A DNA stretch of 37,003 bases, taken from assembly GCA_030685235.1 (NCBI GenBank), contig MU839295.1, positions 1 to 37,003 on the forward strand. Reading direction: 5' to 3'. The position numbers and the translations under genes were made by a program. Positions 1 to 10,759 of the stretch are shown here, in pieces (within the stretch, counting starts at the first letter, position 1; each line of letters starts with the position of its first letter). A model generated the notes under the pieces. It was not told the origin of the DNA, searched no databases, and saw only the letters and a program-made list of their open reading frames with translations. The DNA comes from Copromyces sp. CBS 386.78. Lineage: Eukaryota; Ascomycota; Sordariomycetes; Sordariales; Sordariaceae.

Positions 1-87
1 TTTTTATTTTTATTTTTATTTTTATTTTTATTTTTATTTTTATTTTTATTTTTATTTTTATTTTTATTTTTATTTTTATTTTTATTT
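1..87. repeat. (TTTTTA)n microsatellite, left edge
   Basis: Fourteen perfect TTTTTA hexamers (1-84) are followed by a partial unit. The same hexamer in the same orientation closes the window at its right edge. It is not a telomeric TTAGGG-type repeat. Confidence 0.97.
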
Positions 88-616
88 AACTTAGTCGTTT
101 TCGCTGCCCTGGGCCTTAAGGAGTTGCCGGCAGGCAGGAAGTTACCGGCAGGCAAAAAACTTAGTCATTTTCAAAATTCGGTCGCCCAGCTACCTAGAAT
201 CCACGGCCAAAAACGCTTCTTTTTGATTTTTCTCAACAACTAAGCATCGGAAAAAGATGTAACCGGTACCAAAATGACCGCCTAATCGAAACGGCCATTT
301 TACAGGTCTTTTGATTTTGATGCATTTCCTAAAAGTGGCACTTTTTCATTAAAATAGAAAAGTATTTGGAAAAGTATCTCGCATCTCCACTAGGATCCAC
401 TATCCCAGCCAATCAATCGAATGCGAGACACTGTGCGAATAGTATGCACGGACAATGTACGGATTAATATGTCGTCCGTATTTACGTATTCGTAGCGTCT
501 AAATAGAAATACTGCCGCGTTGCGTCGATAGGCCTACGGACTACGACCTTTGGTGCTTTCCGTGATACCTTTGGTGCCGTGGGCGCCATCTCCTTGCTTA
601 GGCATGGTGTTTCAAT
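88..616. other. Unmutated flank, no recognised gene
   Basis: This stretch keeps normal CA and TG dinucleotides, unlike the sequence to its right, so it has escaped RIP. I find no convincing coding frame. It contains short direct repeats: a 15-mer starting AACTTAGTC at 88-102 and 158-172 (one mismatch), GTTGCCGGCAGGCA at 123-136 with GTTACCGGCAGGCA at 141-154, and ACCTTTGGTGC at 546-556 and 567-577. It joins LINE-A at about 616. No copy of the Gypsy-II sequence that flanks the other end of LINE-A is present here, so the left junction is not a simple TSD-bounded insertion. It could be unique host DNA or part of an unrecognised element. Confidence 0.6.
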
Positions 617-1784
617 TAAGAAGGACTTTAATAATTTGAAGAAATTTATTTTAAAGGAAATAAAGAAGGACGCTTAAGAAGTATTAAAGAAATAGATTAA
701 TATTATTTAAAAGTTGCTAAATAAAATTAATACTATTTTTTATTACTTATTTACTATTACTATTAAAAAGTTTATTTCTTTTAATTATAAATATTAATTT
801 ATTATTAAAAAGGTTTAAAATATTATTAAATTTACTATATATTCGAATAATAATATAAAATAGGCCATTAAGAATATTTTACAAGAGAATTTATATAAAA
901 TAGTCCGCGTAATTATTAAAATAGTAATAAACGGAAATTACGTAATTGTTTTCGACGAATTAATTAGGGATTAGTATTAGAAGTATTAAATTTAGGTTAA
1001 AAAAGTCTTTAGAAAGGAGGTTATTATATTTTTAAATATTATAGTCGTTTTAGTTAAAGGAATCCTATAGGCTAGTATTAACGTAAAATAGCCCGAATTA
1101 ATTATATAAAAAATAAAGGAGAAGAATAAGGAGGCGGAAATTATTTGGGTTAAAGTTTAGAAGAAATGCGAAGGGGAAGAAAGAAGAATATTCTTAATAG
1201 AAATTACAATTACGAAAACTATAATTTTCCTTTAAAAATTTTTTTTTTTCTAGGATAGTAGCGTATATATATACAAATTATTTTAAATTATAGCTTCCGC
1301 CCAATAATATTTTAAATATTAGTATTTTAAATATATAGTAAGATTTTATTATTAAGAGGACGTTTATAACCATTATAATAAAATTAAATACGAAAGGTTA
1401 TATATAGGAGAAGAGAATTACCCTTCGAATAAGGATAATTCTTTAATTTTTTATAAATTATATAGGAAGTTGGGGTATTTTGCCTTTAATAAAAAGTAAT
1501 ATCTATTTATAAGAGCAGTTTATACAAAAGTATTAATTAATTATATTAAAAGGCTTTATAATTTTATTATTTATAAAAGATTGGTTAAACTAGTATTAAA
1601 GTTGACGATAGAAATAGAAGAAGATATTATAATCCTTAACGCCCCCTTTAATTCTTATTTAATTATAACTTTAGAAAGATTATTTATACGAAAAGGAAAA
1701 AGAAGTTACTTTAAAAAGATTAGAGGTGGTTTTCGGCCGAAATTTATAAATATAGGCCCAATAAATATTTATACCCGTTCTTAG
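617..1784 (+). pseudogene. LINE-A ORF1 (gag-like) remnant
   Basis: Decayed, 5'-truncated ORF1 of the LINE. In non-LTR elements ORF1 makes an RNA-binding protein that packages the element transcript. The last open stretch is 1581-1784 (67 codons). It is the ORF1 C-terminus, equivalent to the end of 28026-28304 in LINE-C, and contains LERLFIRKGKR followed by a basic, glycine-rich tail (IRGGFRPK). Upstream, the zinc-knuckle region near 1330-1560 is recognisable only by comparison with LINE-C, because its Cys codons have become Tyr and its His codons have been altered. Numerous in-frame TAA/TAG codons sit where CAA, CAG or TGG would be expected. It is non-functional. Confidence 0.75.
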
Positions 1785-2401
1785 AATATAAGCGATTATA
1801 CCTATATTAGTTCTATTATTATTACGCTTTTAATTATTATTATTATTTTTAAGGAAATAATACCCCTTTAGCCCGTTGTTAAATTAGAAAGAAGTTTTTT
1901 ATAGGGTAATTAATAATTTAATTAAAAATATTCTATTAAAATGTAGGGAAATTATATGAGAGAGGGAAAATACTATTTAAATAAGAAGAGATTTATAATA
2001 TTATAGCGATTTAAAAATTAGGTAGGAATTTGAATAAGGATATTTATTAACTGAAGGGCAGTAAATATTATAATATTAATTATTTAGAGAAGGGTAGAAC
2101 GGTAATTTATATAAATAAAAAATAAAATTTAAAGGATTTAGATTTTTAGGTTAGGAAAAATTAGGTTGCGGCAAAAAAATTTATAAGAACCAATAATTAT
2201 TTATTTTATTTATTTTTCTATTTTTTTTTAAGGTACGTTAGAATATTAATAGGGGTTTCCCCTCTTTAAATTCTTCGAAGAAAAACTCCCGGCCGGCTAA
2301 TATATAATTATAAAGGATTATAATTTCTATTACTTTAATTAGGATTTAGAAAATAGAATTAGTTTAAGTATTATAAAGTTATTTATATAGGTACGGCGAT
2401 A

Positions 2402-2612
2402 TATAATAATAATAATAGTTTTATTCTCTATATTATTTAGTTATAGCGCTTTATTAGTATAGGGTATTTTTCTTAGTTCTTTAAAGGAAACTATACGGCG
2501 ATAAGCGCCGTTGGATGAAAACCACTAACTCCTTTCGGTTGCGAATAAATTATATCTACTCTATTTCGATTTTATTTATAACGGTATTTACCTACCGCTT
2601 TAATAAATAAAT
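2402..2612 (-). mobile_element. LINE-E, 211-bp 5'-truncated LINE insertion
   Basis: Antisense copy of only the last ~210 bp of the LINE family, the same segment as at 34140, 24407, 9778 and 6974. Its (ATT)n tail reads (AAT)n at 2402-2416. It is flanked by a 15-bp duplication, ATAGGTACGGCGATA (2387-2401) and ATAAATATAGCGATA (2613-2627). All differences between the two copies are G/A or C/T, as RIP would cause. The uninterrupted target is seen in LINE-C near 28960-28975. TSD plus 5' truncation plus 3' tail is the hallmark of target-primed reverse transcription. Confidence 0.88.
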
Positions 2613-3342
2613 ATAAATATAGCGATAGAAATTTAATTTTATTACTTCTTATAAGGAATTAATAAAATTTGGAAATATAATTAAAGGAGAGAAAGATAGA
2701 ATATTTAATTATATATAAGTTTTATAAGGTATTAAAACTAAATATTAGAGAATATAACGGTATAAATAAATAGGTTTAAATTATTACCTTTAAAAAATTT
2801 AAATTTAAATAAGAAAAAGAAATAGGAAAATAGAAGTAGAAGAAGGGTTTAATTAGAATTTAATAAATATAGAAAAGGTATAAAAAGTAGTAGAAAAACG
2901 AATATTAGTTTTAAAAGGGATTAAAATAGTAGAAGAATTTAAATTAGGATTTAATAAGTTTAATAGTAAATTCGTTAATATTATAGAAGAACTCGTCCTA
3001 TATTAAATAAAAAGTCGGAGAAAATAAGTAGATTAATAGAATTTAAAATATAAAATAGTAATGAAGGAGGTACGGCGGAAATAATAAATATAGTTTAAAA
3101 ATTAAATATTTTTAAATTAGAAAGAATTTATAGAGGCGGCGATAAAAAAGAAAAAATTTATTATAAAGATTTAAAAAGTGAAGTAGCGCAATTATATTAT
3201 AAATACGTTAAAAGACTTAAATAAATTTTAGTTATTAGAAAGGTAAGTTAAAATATAAAATTATTATTTAATAAATTTGCTAAAATTATTACCCTTTAAA
3301 TAAAATAAATAGGCGAACGAAGTCGAAGATTATATTAGTAAG

Positions 3343-6300
3343 GTAAATATTTTTACTAATTATTTTTTCCCGAAAATAGAAGTCCTAACAAGCTATTTAC
3401 TAAATTAAATATAATTATTAAATAATAATATTTTAATATTTATTGATAATTTAGTTACCGAAGAGGATATTCGGGAAATCTTTTTAAAAATAGTATTAAA
3501 TAAAGTATTAGGTATTAATTAATTTTCAAATAAATTTGTAAAAATATATAAAGAACCGTTTAAATAAGCGATAGCGGCTTTTACTATAGTAAGCCTCCGG
3601 TTTGGATATTTCCCTTAATAATTTAAAAATGCGAAAGTAATTATTTTTAAAAGATTTAGAAAAAGTATTGAATAATAAAAATTAGCCGGGGTATAGAAGC
3701 TTATATTATTTTTAAATAACGTAAAAAAAATTTTTAAAGCCCTTATAGTAAAAAAGTTAATATAAATAGTAGAAGAGTATAATCTCCTCTTAGCGGGCTA
3801 AATAAATAACCGGGTAAGCTATTTAATTAAATTCGCCGTCCGAATAATTACCGATATAATTTATATAATATAAAAATTTAAAATTATAACGTTTTTTATA
3901 CTTTTCGATTTAAAGGGCGTATTTAATAGAATTAATTATAAATAACTTTTATATACGCTATAGGAAATATAATTCCCGAAATAAATCTTCTAATAAATTA
4001 ATAATTTGGTTATTAAAAGAAAAGGTTCTCTTATTTTCGACGATAAAACTTCATAATTTTATAATATTATAATAAATGTATTATAAAGCTCCCTCCTTTT
4101 ATTAATCCTTTTTATTCTCTTTATTATTTTATTATATTATAAATTAATTATTATTTAAAATATAATTACCGTTGGCTTTGCTAACAATATTAATATTATT
4201 ACAGTACTTAAAACTATTAAAGAAAATTATCGGACGTTTTAAATAATATAAGATATTTATTCGGGTTAGGTAATTAAAAGAGGAATAGAATTTATATATT
4301 TTATATAAACGAAGGAATTAAGAATAAAAATTCTTTAAATTAGGGGAATTGTATTTAAATTAATAGAATTAATTAAATTCCTTCAAGTTTAGTTAAATCG
4401 GAAATTTAATTACCGAATATATATAGAAATAGTAAAAAAAAAATAGTTACGTAAATAAATATTTTAATACGATTAGTAGTAAAAATTTAAAATTATTTTT
4501 GTATACGAACGAAGGAAATTTATATTAAATATATTTAGAGCGTAATTATATATAGAATATTAGTTTTCTATTAGTTAACTAAAATTTATAGTAAATTATA
4601 AAAGATAATAATTAGGTTAATTAAATATTAAATTAAATATTTAAATTCTATTATCGGGGCGTATAAAGTTACGTTAGTAAAGAATTTAAAGACGGAAACT
4701 TTTTATCCGCCGTTCGATTTTTATTTTAATAAATAAGAGTAAATATTTTTATCGATTATTTCTTTTTGAAGGTAAAAGTTTTAATAAGTTATTTATTAAA
4801 TTAGATTTAATTATTAAACGGTAATACCCCGGTATTTATTAATAATTTGGTTATTAAAGAGGATATCCGGGAAGTCCTTTCGAAGATAGTAATAAATAAA
4901 GTATTAGGTATCGACTAGTTTTCAAATAAATTTTTAAAGATATATAGGGAATTATTTAAGTAGGCGATAGCGGTTTTCGCTATAGCGAGCCTCCGGTTTA
5001 GATATTTCCTCTAATAGTTCAAGAATACGAAAATAATTATTTTTCAAAAATTTAGAAAAAGTATTAAATAGTAAAAATTAGTTGGAGTATAGAAATTTAT
5101 ATTATTTTTAAATAATAGTAGAAAAATCTTCGAAGCTTTTATAATAAGGAAGTTAATATAAATAGTAGAAGAGTATAATTTCTTCCTAGAAGGTTAAATA
5201 AGTAATTGGGTAAATTATTTAACCGAATTCGTCGTTTAAATAATTACCAATACGGTTTATACGGTATAAAAGTTTAAAATTATAATATTTTTTATATTTT
5301 TCGATTTAAAGGGTATATTTAATAGAATTAATTATAGGTAGCTCTTATATATATTATAGGAAATATAGTTCCCGAAATAAATCTTTTAATAAGTTAATAA
5401 TTTTATTATTAAAAGAAAAAGTTCTCTTTTGTTCGACAATAAAACTTCTTAACCTTATAATATTATAATAAGCGTATTATAAGGTTCCCCCCACTTATTA
5501 ATTCTTTTTATTTTTTTTATTACCTTATTATATTATAAGTTAACTACTATTTAAAACGCAATTACCGTCGGCTTTACTAATAATACTAATATTATTATAG
5601 TAATGAAAATTATTAAAGAAAATTATTAGATATTCTAAATAATATAGAACATTTCTTCAAATTAAGTAATTAAGAGAGGGATAAAATTCGAAGTAAGTAA
5701 AATAGAATTTATATATTTTACGTAGAAGAGGGAATTAAGAATGGAAATTCTCTAAATTAGGGGAATTATATTTAAATTAATGAAATTAATTAAATTCTTC
5801 AAAATTTAGGTAAATCGGAAATCTAATTATTAAATATATACAAAAGTTGTAAAAAAGAAGAGCGACTCTACTCGCACCGTAGGGAAACTCTATTCGGACC
5901 GTATATAAAATCTTAACTTCTACATTTATCTCGGTGAAGATAAAATATATAAAGATCAAAGTAGTACTAAAATACTTCTTGAATTTCTATAGATTTTTCA
6001 ATCTACTCTAGGCCTTTTACAGCTCTTAGATCGGCCAGCTTTTTCTTATATTTAATTTTAGTAGTCTTAGATTTTAATAGTTCTAAGTACCTTCGAGTTT
6101 AAGACTTTATATATAGCGTAGACAAGTAATGCGAGGTTTGGAAAATAGAGGAAAAGATAAGGGAAAATCTAGGCTAATATACGTACTTGGAGCCCCTTTA
6201 CCTATAGAGAAACTTTATATTTTCTTTTTATTCTACGGTCCGAATAGAATTTCCCTACAGTACGAATAGAATTGCTCAAAAAGATGATAATTATATAAAC

Positions 6301-6578
6301 GAACGTATTAATATAATTAATAACGAAAATTTAAAATTATTCTTTTATACGAACGAAAAAGATTTATATTAAATATATTCGGATTATAATCGTATATAGA
6401 TTATTAGCCTTCTATTAACCGACCGAAATTTATAATAAATTACGAAGGATAGCGATTAAATTAGCTAAATATTAAATTAAATATTTAAAAATTATTACTA
6501 GGGCGTATAAAACTACGCTAATAAAGAATTTAAAAGCGGAAACCTTTTATCTACTATTTAACTTTTATTTTAATAAAC
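3343..6578 (+). repeat. Internal tandem duplication of the LINE-A RT region
   Basis: Unit 1 (3343-4738) and unit 2 (4739-about 6578) both correspond to LINE-C 29689-31105. The period is 1396 bp once the TIR element in unit 2 is subtracted. At the junction, thumb-region sequence (TTTTAATAAATAAG) jumps straight back to GTAAATATTTTT, which starts each unit. The units have diverged mainly by transitions. LINE-B and LINE-C are single-copy here, so the duplication arose in LINE-A. Confidence 0.85.
5860..6277. mobile_element. TIR element (MITE-like, 418 bp), little RIP
   Basis: An insertion absent from the equivalent position of LINE-C (about 30800) and LINE-B. Its 44-bp terminal inverted repeats are at 5860-5903 and 6234-6277. 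They begin GAGCGACTCTACTCG and GAGCAATTCTATTCG, end with TTCGGACCGTA in both arms, and differ by about six C/T or G/A transitions. Each arm is itself built of a 17-bp motif repeated with a 22-bp period (5865-5881, 5887-5903). Flanks AAAAAGAA (5852-5859) and AAAAAGAT (6278-6285) look like an 8-9 bp target duplication, but the A-rich context makes this soft. The interior keeps CA/TG and has no convincing coding frame. Confidence 0.8.
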
Positions 6579-6973
6579 GGGTTAAAGCCTTCGAAAAAAG
6601 GTTTACTTATATAAATTAAATAGGGTTTATCCGAAGGACTATAATTTAAATAATTAATTATATTTAAATAAGGAGAGTAAAAAGTCGGTTAATTACTAAT
6701 AAATTAAAAAGTAGTATTATTAAAATTAAATAAATTGAAGAATAAATACTAATAGAGAAATCTTTAATAATTATAGTAAGTCCGCCCTTAGTAATAGGGG
6801 CGCTACCGCCCTTATTATAAATATTAGAATTAATTACTACGGATTATAAAAAGTAATTAAAAAAAATAACGATAATAGAGTAAGTATTATATTATAATTA
6901 TTAATTAGCGGTAGTAGCAATTAAATTAGGCCGATAATACAAATTTACTATTACTAATTTTAATCCACAATTT

Positions 6974-8995
6974 AATAATAATAATAATCTTATTCCCTAT
7001 ACTATTTATCTATAGCGCCTTATTAGTATAGGGTACTTCTCCTAGTTCTCTAGAGGAAACCGTACGGCGATAAGCACCGTCGGATAAAAACCGCCAACTC
7101 CTTTCAATCGCAAATAAATCGCGCCTACTCCATTTCAATTCTATTTATAGCGGTACTTACCTACCGCCTTAGTAAATAAGCCACTTCCCTTCTACCGCCT
7201 TCGATTTAATATTAAAATAATTGAAATACCGCTTTCGTATATTATTCCTTCCTCCTAAACCGCCTATAATAATCGTCCTTTCCTTATCGTTTATTTTTAC
7301 TCCCGTTTTATTATTATCCCCCAAATTCCTACGATTCTACTAAAGTTTATATAAGCGTAAAAGCCCCTTCTTTCCTTTTATATAAGAATTCCTCCCCGCT
7401 ACTATTTTTCAAACTTTCTCTTCTTCCTTATTTAATTAATTCTTAAAATAACGTCTTCTTCTATTAATTATACTCTTAACCGTCTTCTTAACTATATATT
7501 TAACCCCTTAAACTTTATAATTTATATTAATTATAATATTATTAAATATAATATTAATTTCGTCCGTATAATAAATTCCCCGTCCCTTAAATTCTTCTAC
7601 TCCTTTACACCCTCCTTTTCCTTAACGTCCAAATTTTAAGCCTTTATCCGGGTATTAATTTTTAACCCTACCTTTAACCTTCTTCCCGGCCGGTAAATCC
7701 TTCTTATTTTTACATTTATTCCCCCTTCTCTTTATTAATTACGTTAATTAGCGCTATCCGTTACGTTCCTTATTTTTATTATAACCTAAAATTTACCAAT
7801 TACATTTATAATATTCCGTCTTTTAATATAACTACATTGTATATACTCTTTATAAAATATATTTATTATATTAATATTAAAAGTAAATTTCCTCCCGCGG
7901 TTTTCTTTTCGTTTTCTTCTCTAACATTCTTCGAAATATTAGCAAATAGAATACTATTTATCCTATTACTAATATAAAATATATATTAAATACTCCATTA
8001 AATTATTATAATAAATATAATACTATTTAAATTACAGTTATTATTTTATCCTACTCTTAAAATAATATTAATCCTTTAATTCGCCGTTTCCACAATATTT
8101 ATATTAATTTCTTTAAGGACGTACGTAAACGTTTAACCGCGAACAGTCTCCTATACAACCCCAACGTCCTTCTTCGCTACCGGAATATAAAGGTTAAAGA
8201 TTATTAATATAAAGGATATTACGAAATATTCTTAACCGATCGCCCCTCCGCTCCCGTTTTCGGCTCTAATAGAAGAAATATTAGTACTAATTCCCCGATA
8301 ATAATTAATAGCCCTATTAGCCCCCCCCCTACTAACGAAAATTAGGCCTAATAGCATTATAAAGTTATTAAGAATTAAAAATTAATATTTAATATATTCC
8401 GCGAATTCCTCACCTACGAAGAACATTAATTAATTATTTTAATACCGCCTTTATAATTAAATAATTATTATAATTAACATAATCTAATTCCTCCTCTTTT
8501 TATTTCTCCCGTACTCTTTTATTCTAATATTATAATCGAATATATTTATAAATACTATATAAATTTATTATATTATTCCCCCTCTAATTCGATTACTAAA
8601 TAATATTCGTTTAGCCTATTAAATTGTAATACCTATAAAAAAAATTCTCTTAATTCGGATTCTATTATTTAAATAAATTTAAAATTCTTTTTTCGTCTAT
8701 AATTAATCGGTTACTATTATTTAATAATCGGCTATCCGTAAACAATTTAGGACGATATACGTAAAAGTTTCTTTACCTATACTATAAAAATAAATTAATA
8801 TTATAATATACGGAACCTTCCTCCGGAAGAAGAAGGACCGGAAACTTATAATTTCTATCTTTATTTAAATAAAAAGGGAATTCTTCGTTTTAAATAATAA
8901 ATATTATTCGTCGTCGTCTTCTAATTATTAAGTTTTTTTTTTTTCGTTTCGTACCGACTATATACTATTTTATAATATTACTATTAAATTTCGGG
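6974..8995 (-). mobile_element. LINE-B, 3' block (post-RT region and tail)
   Basis: Minus-strand 3' end of LINE-B, continuous with 9779-10351 once the LINE-D insertion is removed. The (ATT)n tail is at the left end, reading (AAT)n at 6974-6988, and abuts the LINE-A target CCACAATTT. The block contains about 2 kb of post-RT sequence homologous to 31496-34140 and 22387-24407. A C9 tract at 8321-8329 corresponds to the G tracts in the other copies. Reading frames are broken by RIP. Confidence 0.88.
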
Positions 8996-9778
8996 CGACG
9001 CTAGTTAACGTAGTTAGCGGGGAGAAGGGGAGGTAAGCGTAAGGATAAGAAGGATTCACCGGCCGGGAGGAAGGTTGAAGGTAGTGTTAGAGGTTAATAC
9101 CCGGATAAAGGTTTAGAGTTCGGGCGCCGGGGAAAAGGGGGGCGTAAGGGAGCGGGAGAGTTCAAGGGACGGGGAATTTATTATATAGATAAAGTCGATA
9201 CTACGCTTAACGGTACCGCAGTTAATACGAATTGTAAGGCCCAAGGGGTTAAATATACGGCCGGGAAGACGGTCGGGAATACGGCCAATAAAAGAGGACG
9301 CTATCTTAAAAATTAATTAAATAAAGAAAAAAAGAAAGTTCGAAAAATAACGGCGGGGAAGAATTCTTATATAGAAAAAAAGAAGGGGCCCTTATACTTA
9401 TATAAATTTTAATAGAATTATAAAAATTTAGAAGATAATAACGAAGCGGGAATAAAAGTAAATAATAAAAAAAGGATAATTATTATAAGCGGTTTAAAAA
9501 GAAGGAATAGCGTACGAAAACGGTATTTCGATTATTTTAATATTAAATTAAAAATAGTAGAAGGGAAGTAGCTTATTTACTAAAGTAGTAAGTAAATACT
9601 ATTATAAATAAAATCGAAATAGAATAAGTATAATTCATTTATAACCGAAAGGAATTAACGGTTTTTATCTAACGGCGTTTATTGCCGTACAATCTCCTCT
9701 AAAGAATTAAGAGAAGTACCCTATACTAATAAGGCGCTATAAATAAATAATATAGGGAATAAGATTATTATTATTATT
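8996..9778 (+). mobile_element. LINE-D, 783-bp 5'-truncated LINE insertion
   Basis: Plus-strand copy of the terminal ~780 bp of the LINE family, ending in (ATT)n and inserted in LINE-B. A 10-bp target duplication AAATTTCGGG flanks it at 8986-8995 and 9779-9788. Removing it restores LINE-B across the join, matching the uninterrupted LINE-C sequence near 31490-31500. It is noticeably more GC-rich and less RIP-mutated at its left half (9000-9250) than the other copies, which suggests a younger insertion. It carries part of the unassigned post-RT frame, rich in Lys/Arg/Gly, with RIP-type stops. Confidence 0.87.
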
Positions 9779-10351
9779 AAATTTCGGGTTAAAGTCGGAA
9801 ATAGTAAATTTATACTGTCGGTTTAATTTAATTACTATTACTATTAATTAATAATTATAGTATAATATTTATTCTCTTATCGTTACCTCTTCTAACTACC
9901 CTTTATAATTTATAATAATTAATTCTAATATTTATAATAAGGGCGGTAGCGCCCCCGTTACCGGGGGTAGATTTATTATAATCGTTAGAAATTTCTCCGT
10001 CGGTATTTATTCTTTAATTTACCTAATTTTAATAATACTATTCTCTAATTTATTAGCGGGTAGTTAACCTTTTATTCTCTTTATTTAAATATAATTAACT
10101 ACTTAAATTATAGTCCCTTAAACGAACCTTATTTAATTTATACGGGTAAACTTTTTTTCGAAGGCTTTAACCTATTTATTAAAATAGAAGTCGAATAATA
10201 AATAAAAGGTTTCTGTCTCTAAATTCCTTATTAACGTAATTTTATACGCCTTAATAATAATTTTTAAATATTTAATTTAATATTTAATTAACCTAATCGC
10301 TATCTTTCGTAATTTATTGTAAATTTTAGTCGGCTAATAGAAAACTAATAT
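9779..10351 (-). mobile_element. LINE-B, middle block (RT thumb region)
   Basis: LINE-B sequence between LINE-D and Gypsy-I, equivalent to LINE-C about 30915-31490 in reverse complement. It encodes the remains of the RT thumb and C-terminal region, where the GAYKTT-like motif and the PPLDLYL-like motif fall on the minus strand around 10170-10250. It ends at the Gypsy-I target duplication AATAT (10347-10351). Confidence 0.87.
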
Positions 10352-10708
10352 TATTACGGGGCAAGGCGAACGTTAGGTATTTGTAAAGATATTTGTAATT
10401 GTACGAGGAAGAGGAAACTATTTGGGGGAGCCCTGATGGCTATTTATATATAGTGAGCATGTAGCCCGTACAGCCTAATCATTTTATAAATCATCTTATA
10501 GATTATCCTATAGGCTAGTATAATTTATATAGCTTTAGCGATAGGGGTAGGCTAATAACCGCAACTAATTAAATATTAAATACGTTCAGCCGTATCTATT
10601 ATACTAAGTTTCTATAATTAATTAGAGCATACTATTAACCTAGCAACTATTACTGTAGTAAAGGTAGCGATATAGGACGGTTAATTAATTATAAATAACC
10701 TTATAATA
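10352..10708 (-). repeat. Gypsy-I 3' LTR
   Basis: 357 bp, collinear with 17817-18173. This copy has lost most CA/TG (for example its end reads CCTTATAATA where the other LTR has CCCTGTGACA). It is therefore much more RIP-mutated than its partner. Confidence 0.95.
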
Positions 10709-10720
10709 TTTCCCTTACTT
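10709..10720 (-). promoter_or_regulatory. Polypurine tract of Gypsy-I
   Basis: On the minus strand, AAGTAAGGGAAA lies directly against the start of the 3' LTR. This is the place and composition of the plus-strand priming site of LTR elements, and it supports the minus orientation. Confidence 0.7.
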
Positions 10721-10759
10721 AAAATACCCTTGGGGTAAAAATGCTTCCCTTTTTAATTT

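Larger units (their letters stand above)
1920..6970 (+). pseudogene. LINE-A ORF2 (endonuclease-RT) remnant with duplicated RT
   Basis: Decayed ORF2. An exonuclease-endonuclease-phosphatase type nuclease domain starts near 1930. It shows a degraded IVAIQEPWRN-type motif (here IIAI-stop-KLGRNLNKD) and GRTVIYINKK further on (about 2095-2130). The reverse transcriptase is present twice because of the tandem duplication. The FDLKG box appears near 3904 and again near 5298. The catalytic FADD box is degraded to FANN at 4177-4188 and to FTNN at 5572-5583, both explicable by G-to-A changes. The thumb region (GAYKTT-like, then ETF-P-FDFYFN) follows each RT. The post-RT part of the element lies at 22387-24407. 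Family assignment rests on these motifs and is confident. Exact ends are approximate. Confidence 0.8.
617..6973 (+). mobile_element. LINE-A, 5' block (Tad-like non-LTR element)
   Basis: First block of a 5'-truncated non-LTR retrotransposon. It aligns with LINE-C from about 27183 onward. The element is interrupted at 6973/6974 by LINE-B and resumes at 22378. The two junctions carry CCACAATTT (6965-6973) and CCAAAATTT (22378-22386), the probable target duplication of LINE-B. The block also hosts a 211-bp LINE 3' fragment (2402-2612), a TIR element (5860-6277) and an internal tandem duplication of about 1.4 kb. With these removed, its length agrees with LINE-C to within a few bases. It is heavily RIP-mutated, with stops in every frame. 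Confidence 0.88.

Noticed and set aside
1..87. Telomeric or centromeric repeat
   Set aside because: The unit TTTTTA is not TTAGGG-like and the array is short. It is better described as a microsatellite.
88..616. Gypsy-II 3' LTR at the left edge
   Set aside because: No similarity to the sequence flanking Gypsy-II gag at 36661-36809, no TG...CA boundaries, and it shows no RIP unlike the rest of that element.
6974..9778. Apparent large inverted repeat centred near 8990, as if a separate 2 kb element with palindromic structure
   Set aside because: Explained by a short plus-strand LINE 3' fragment (8996-9778, TSD AAATTTCGGG) inserted in the minus-strand LINE-B. The shared sequence is simply the family 3' end in opposite orientation.
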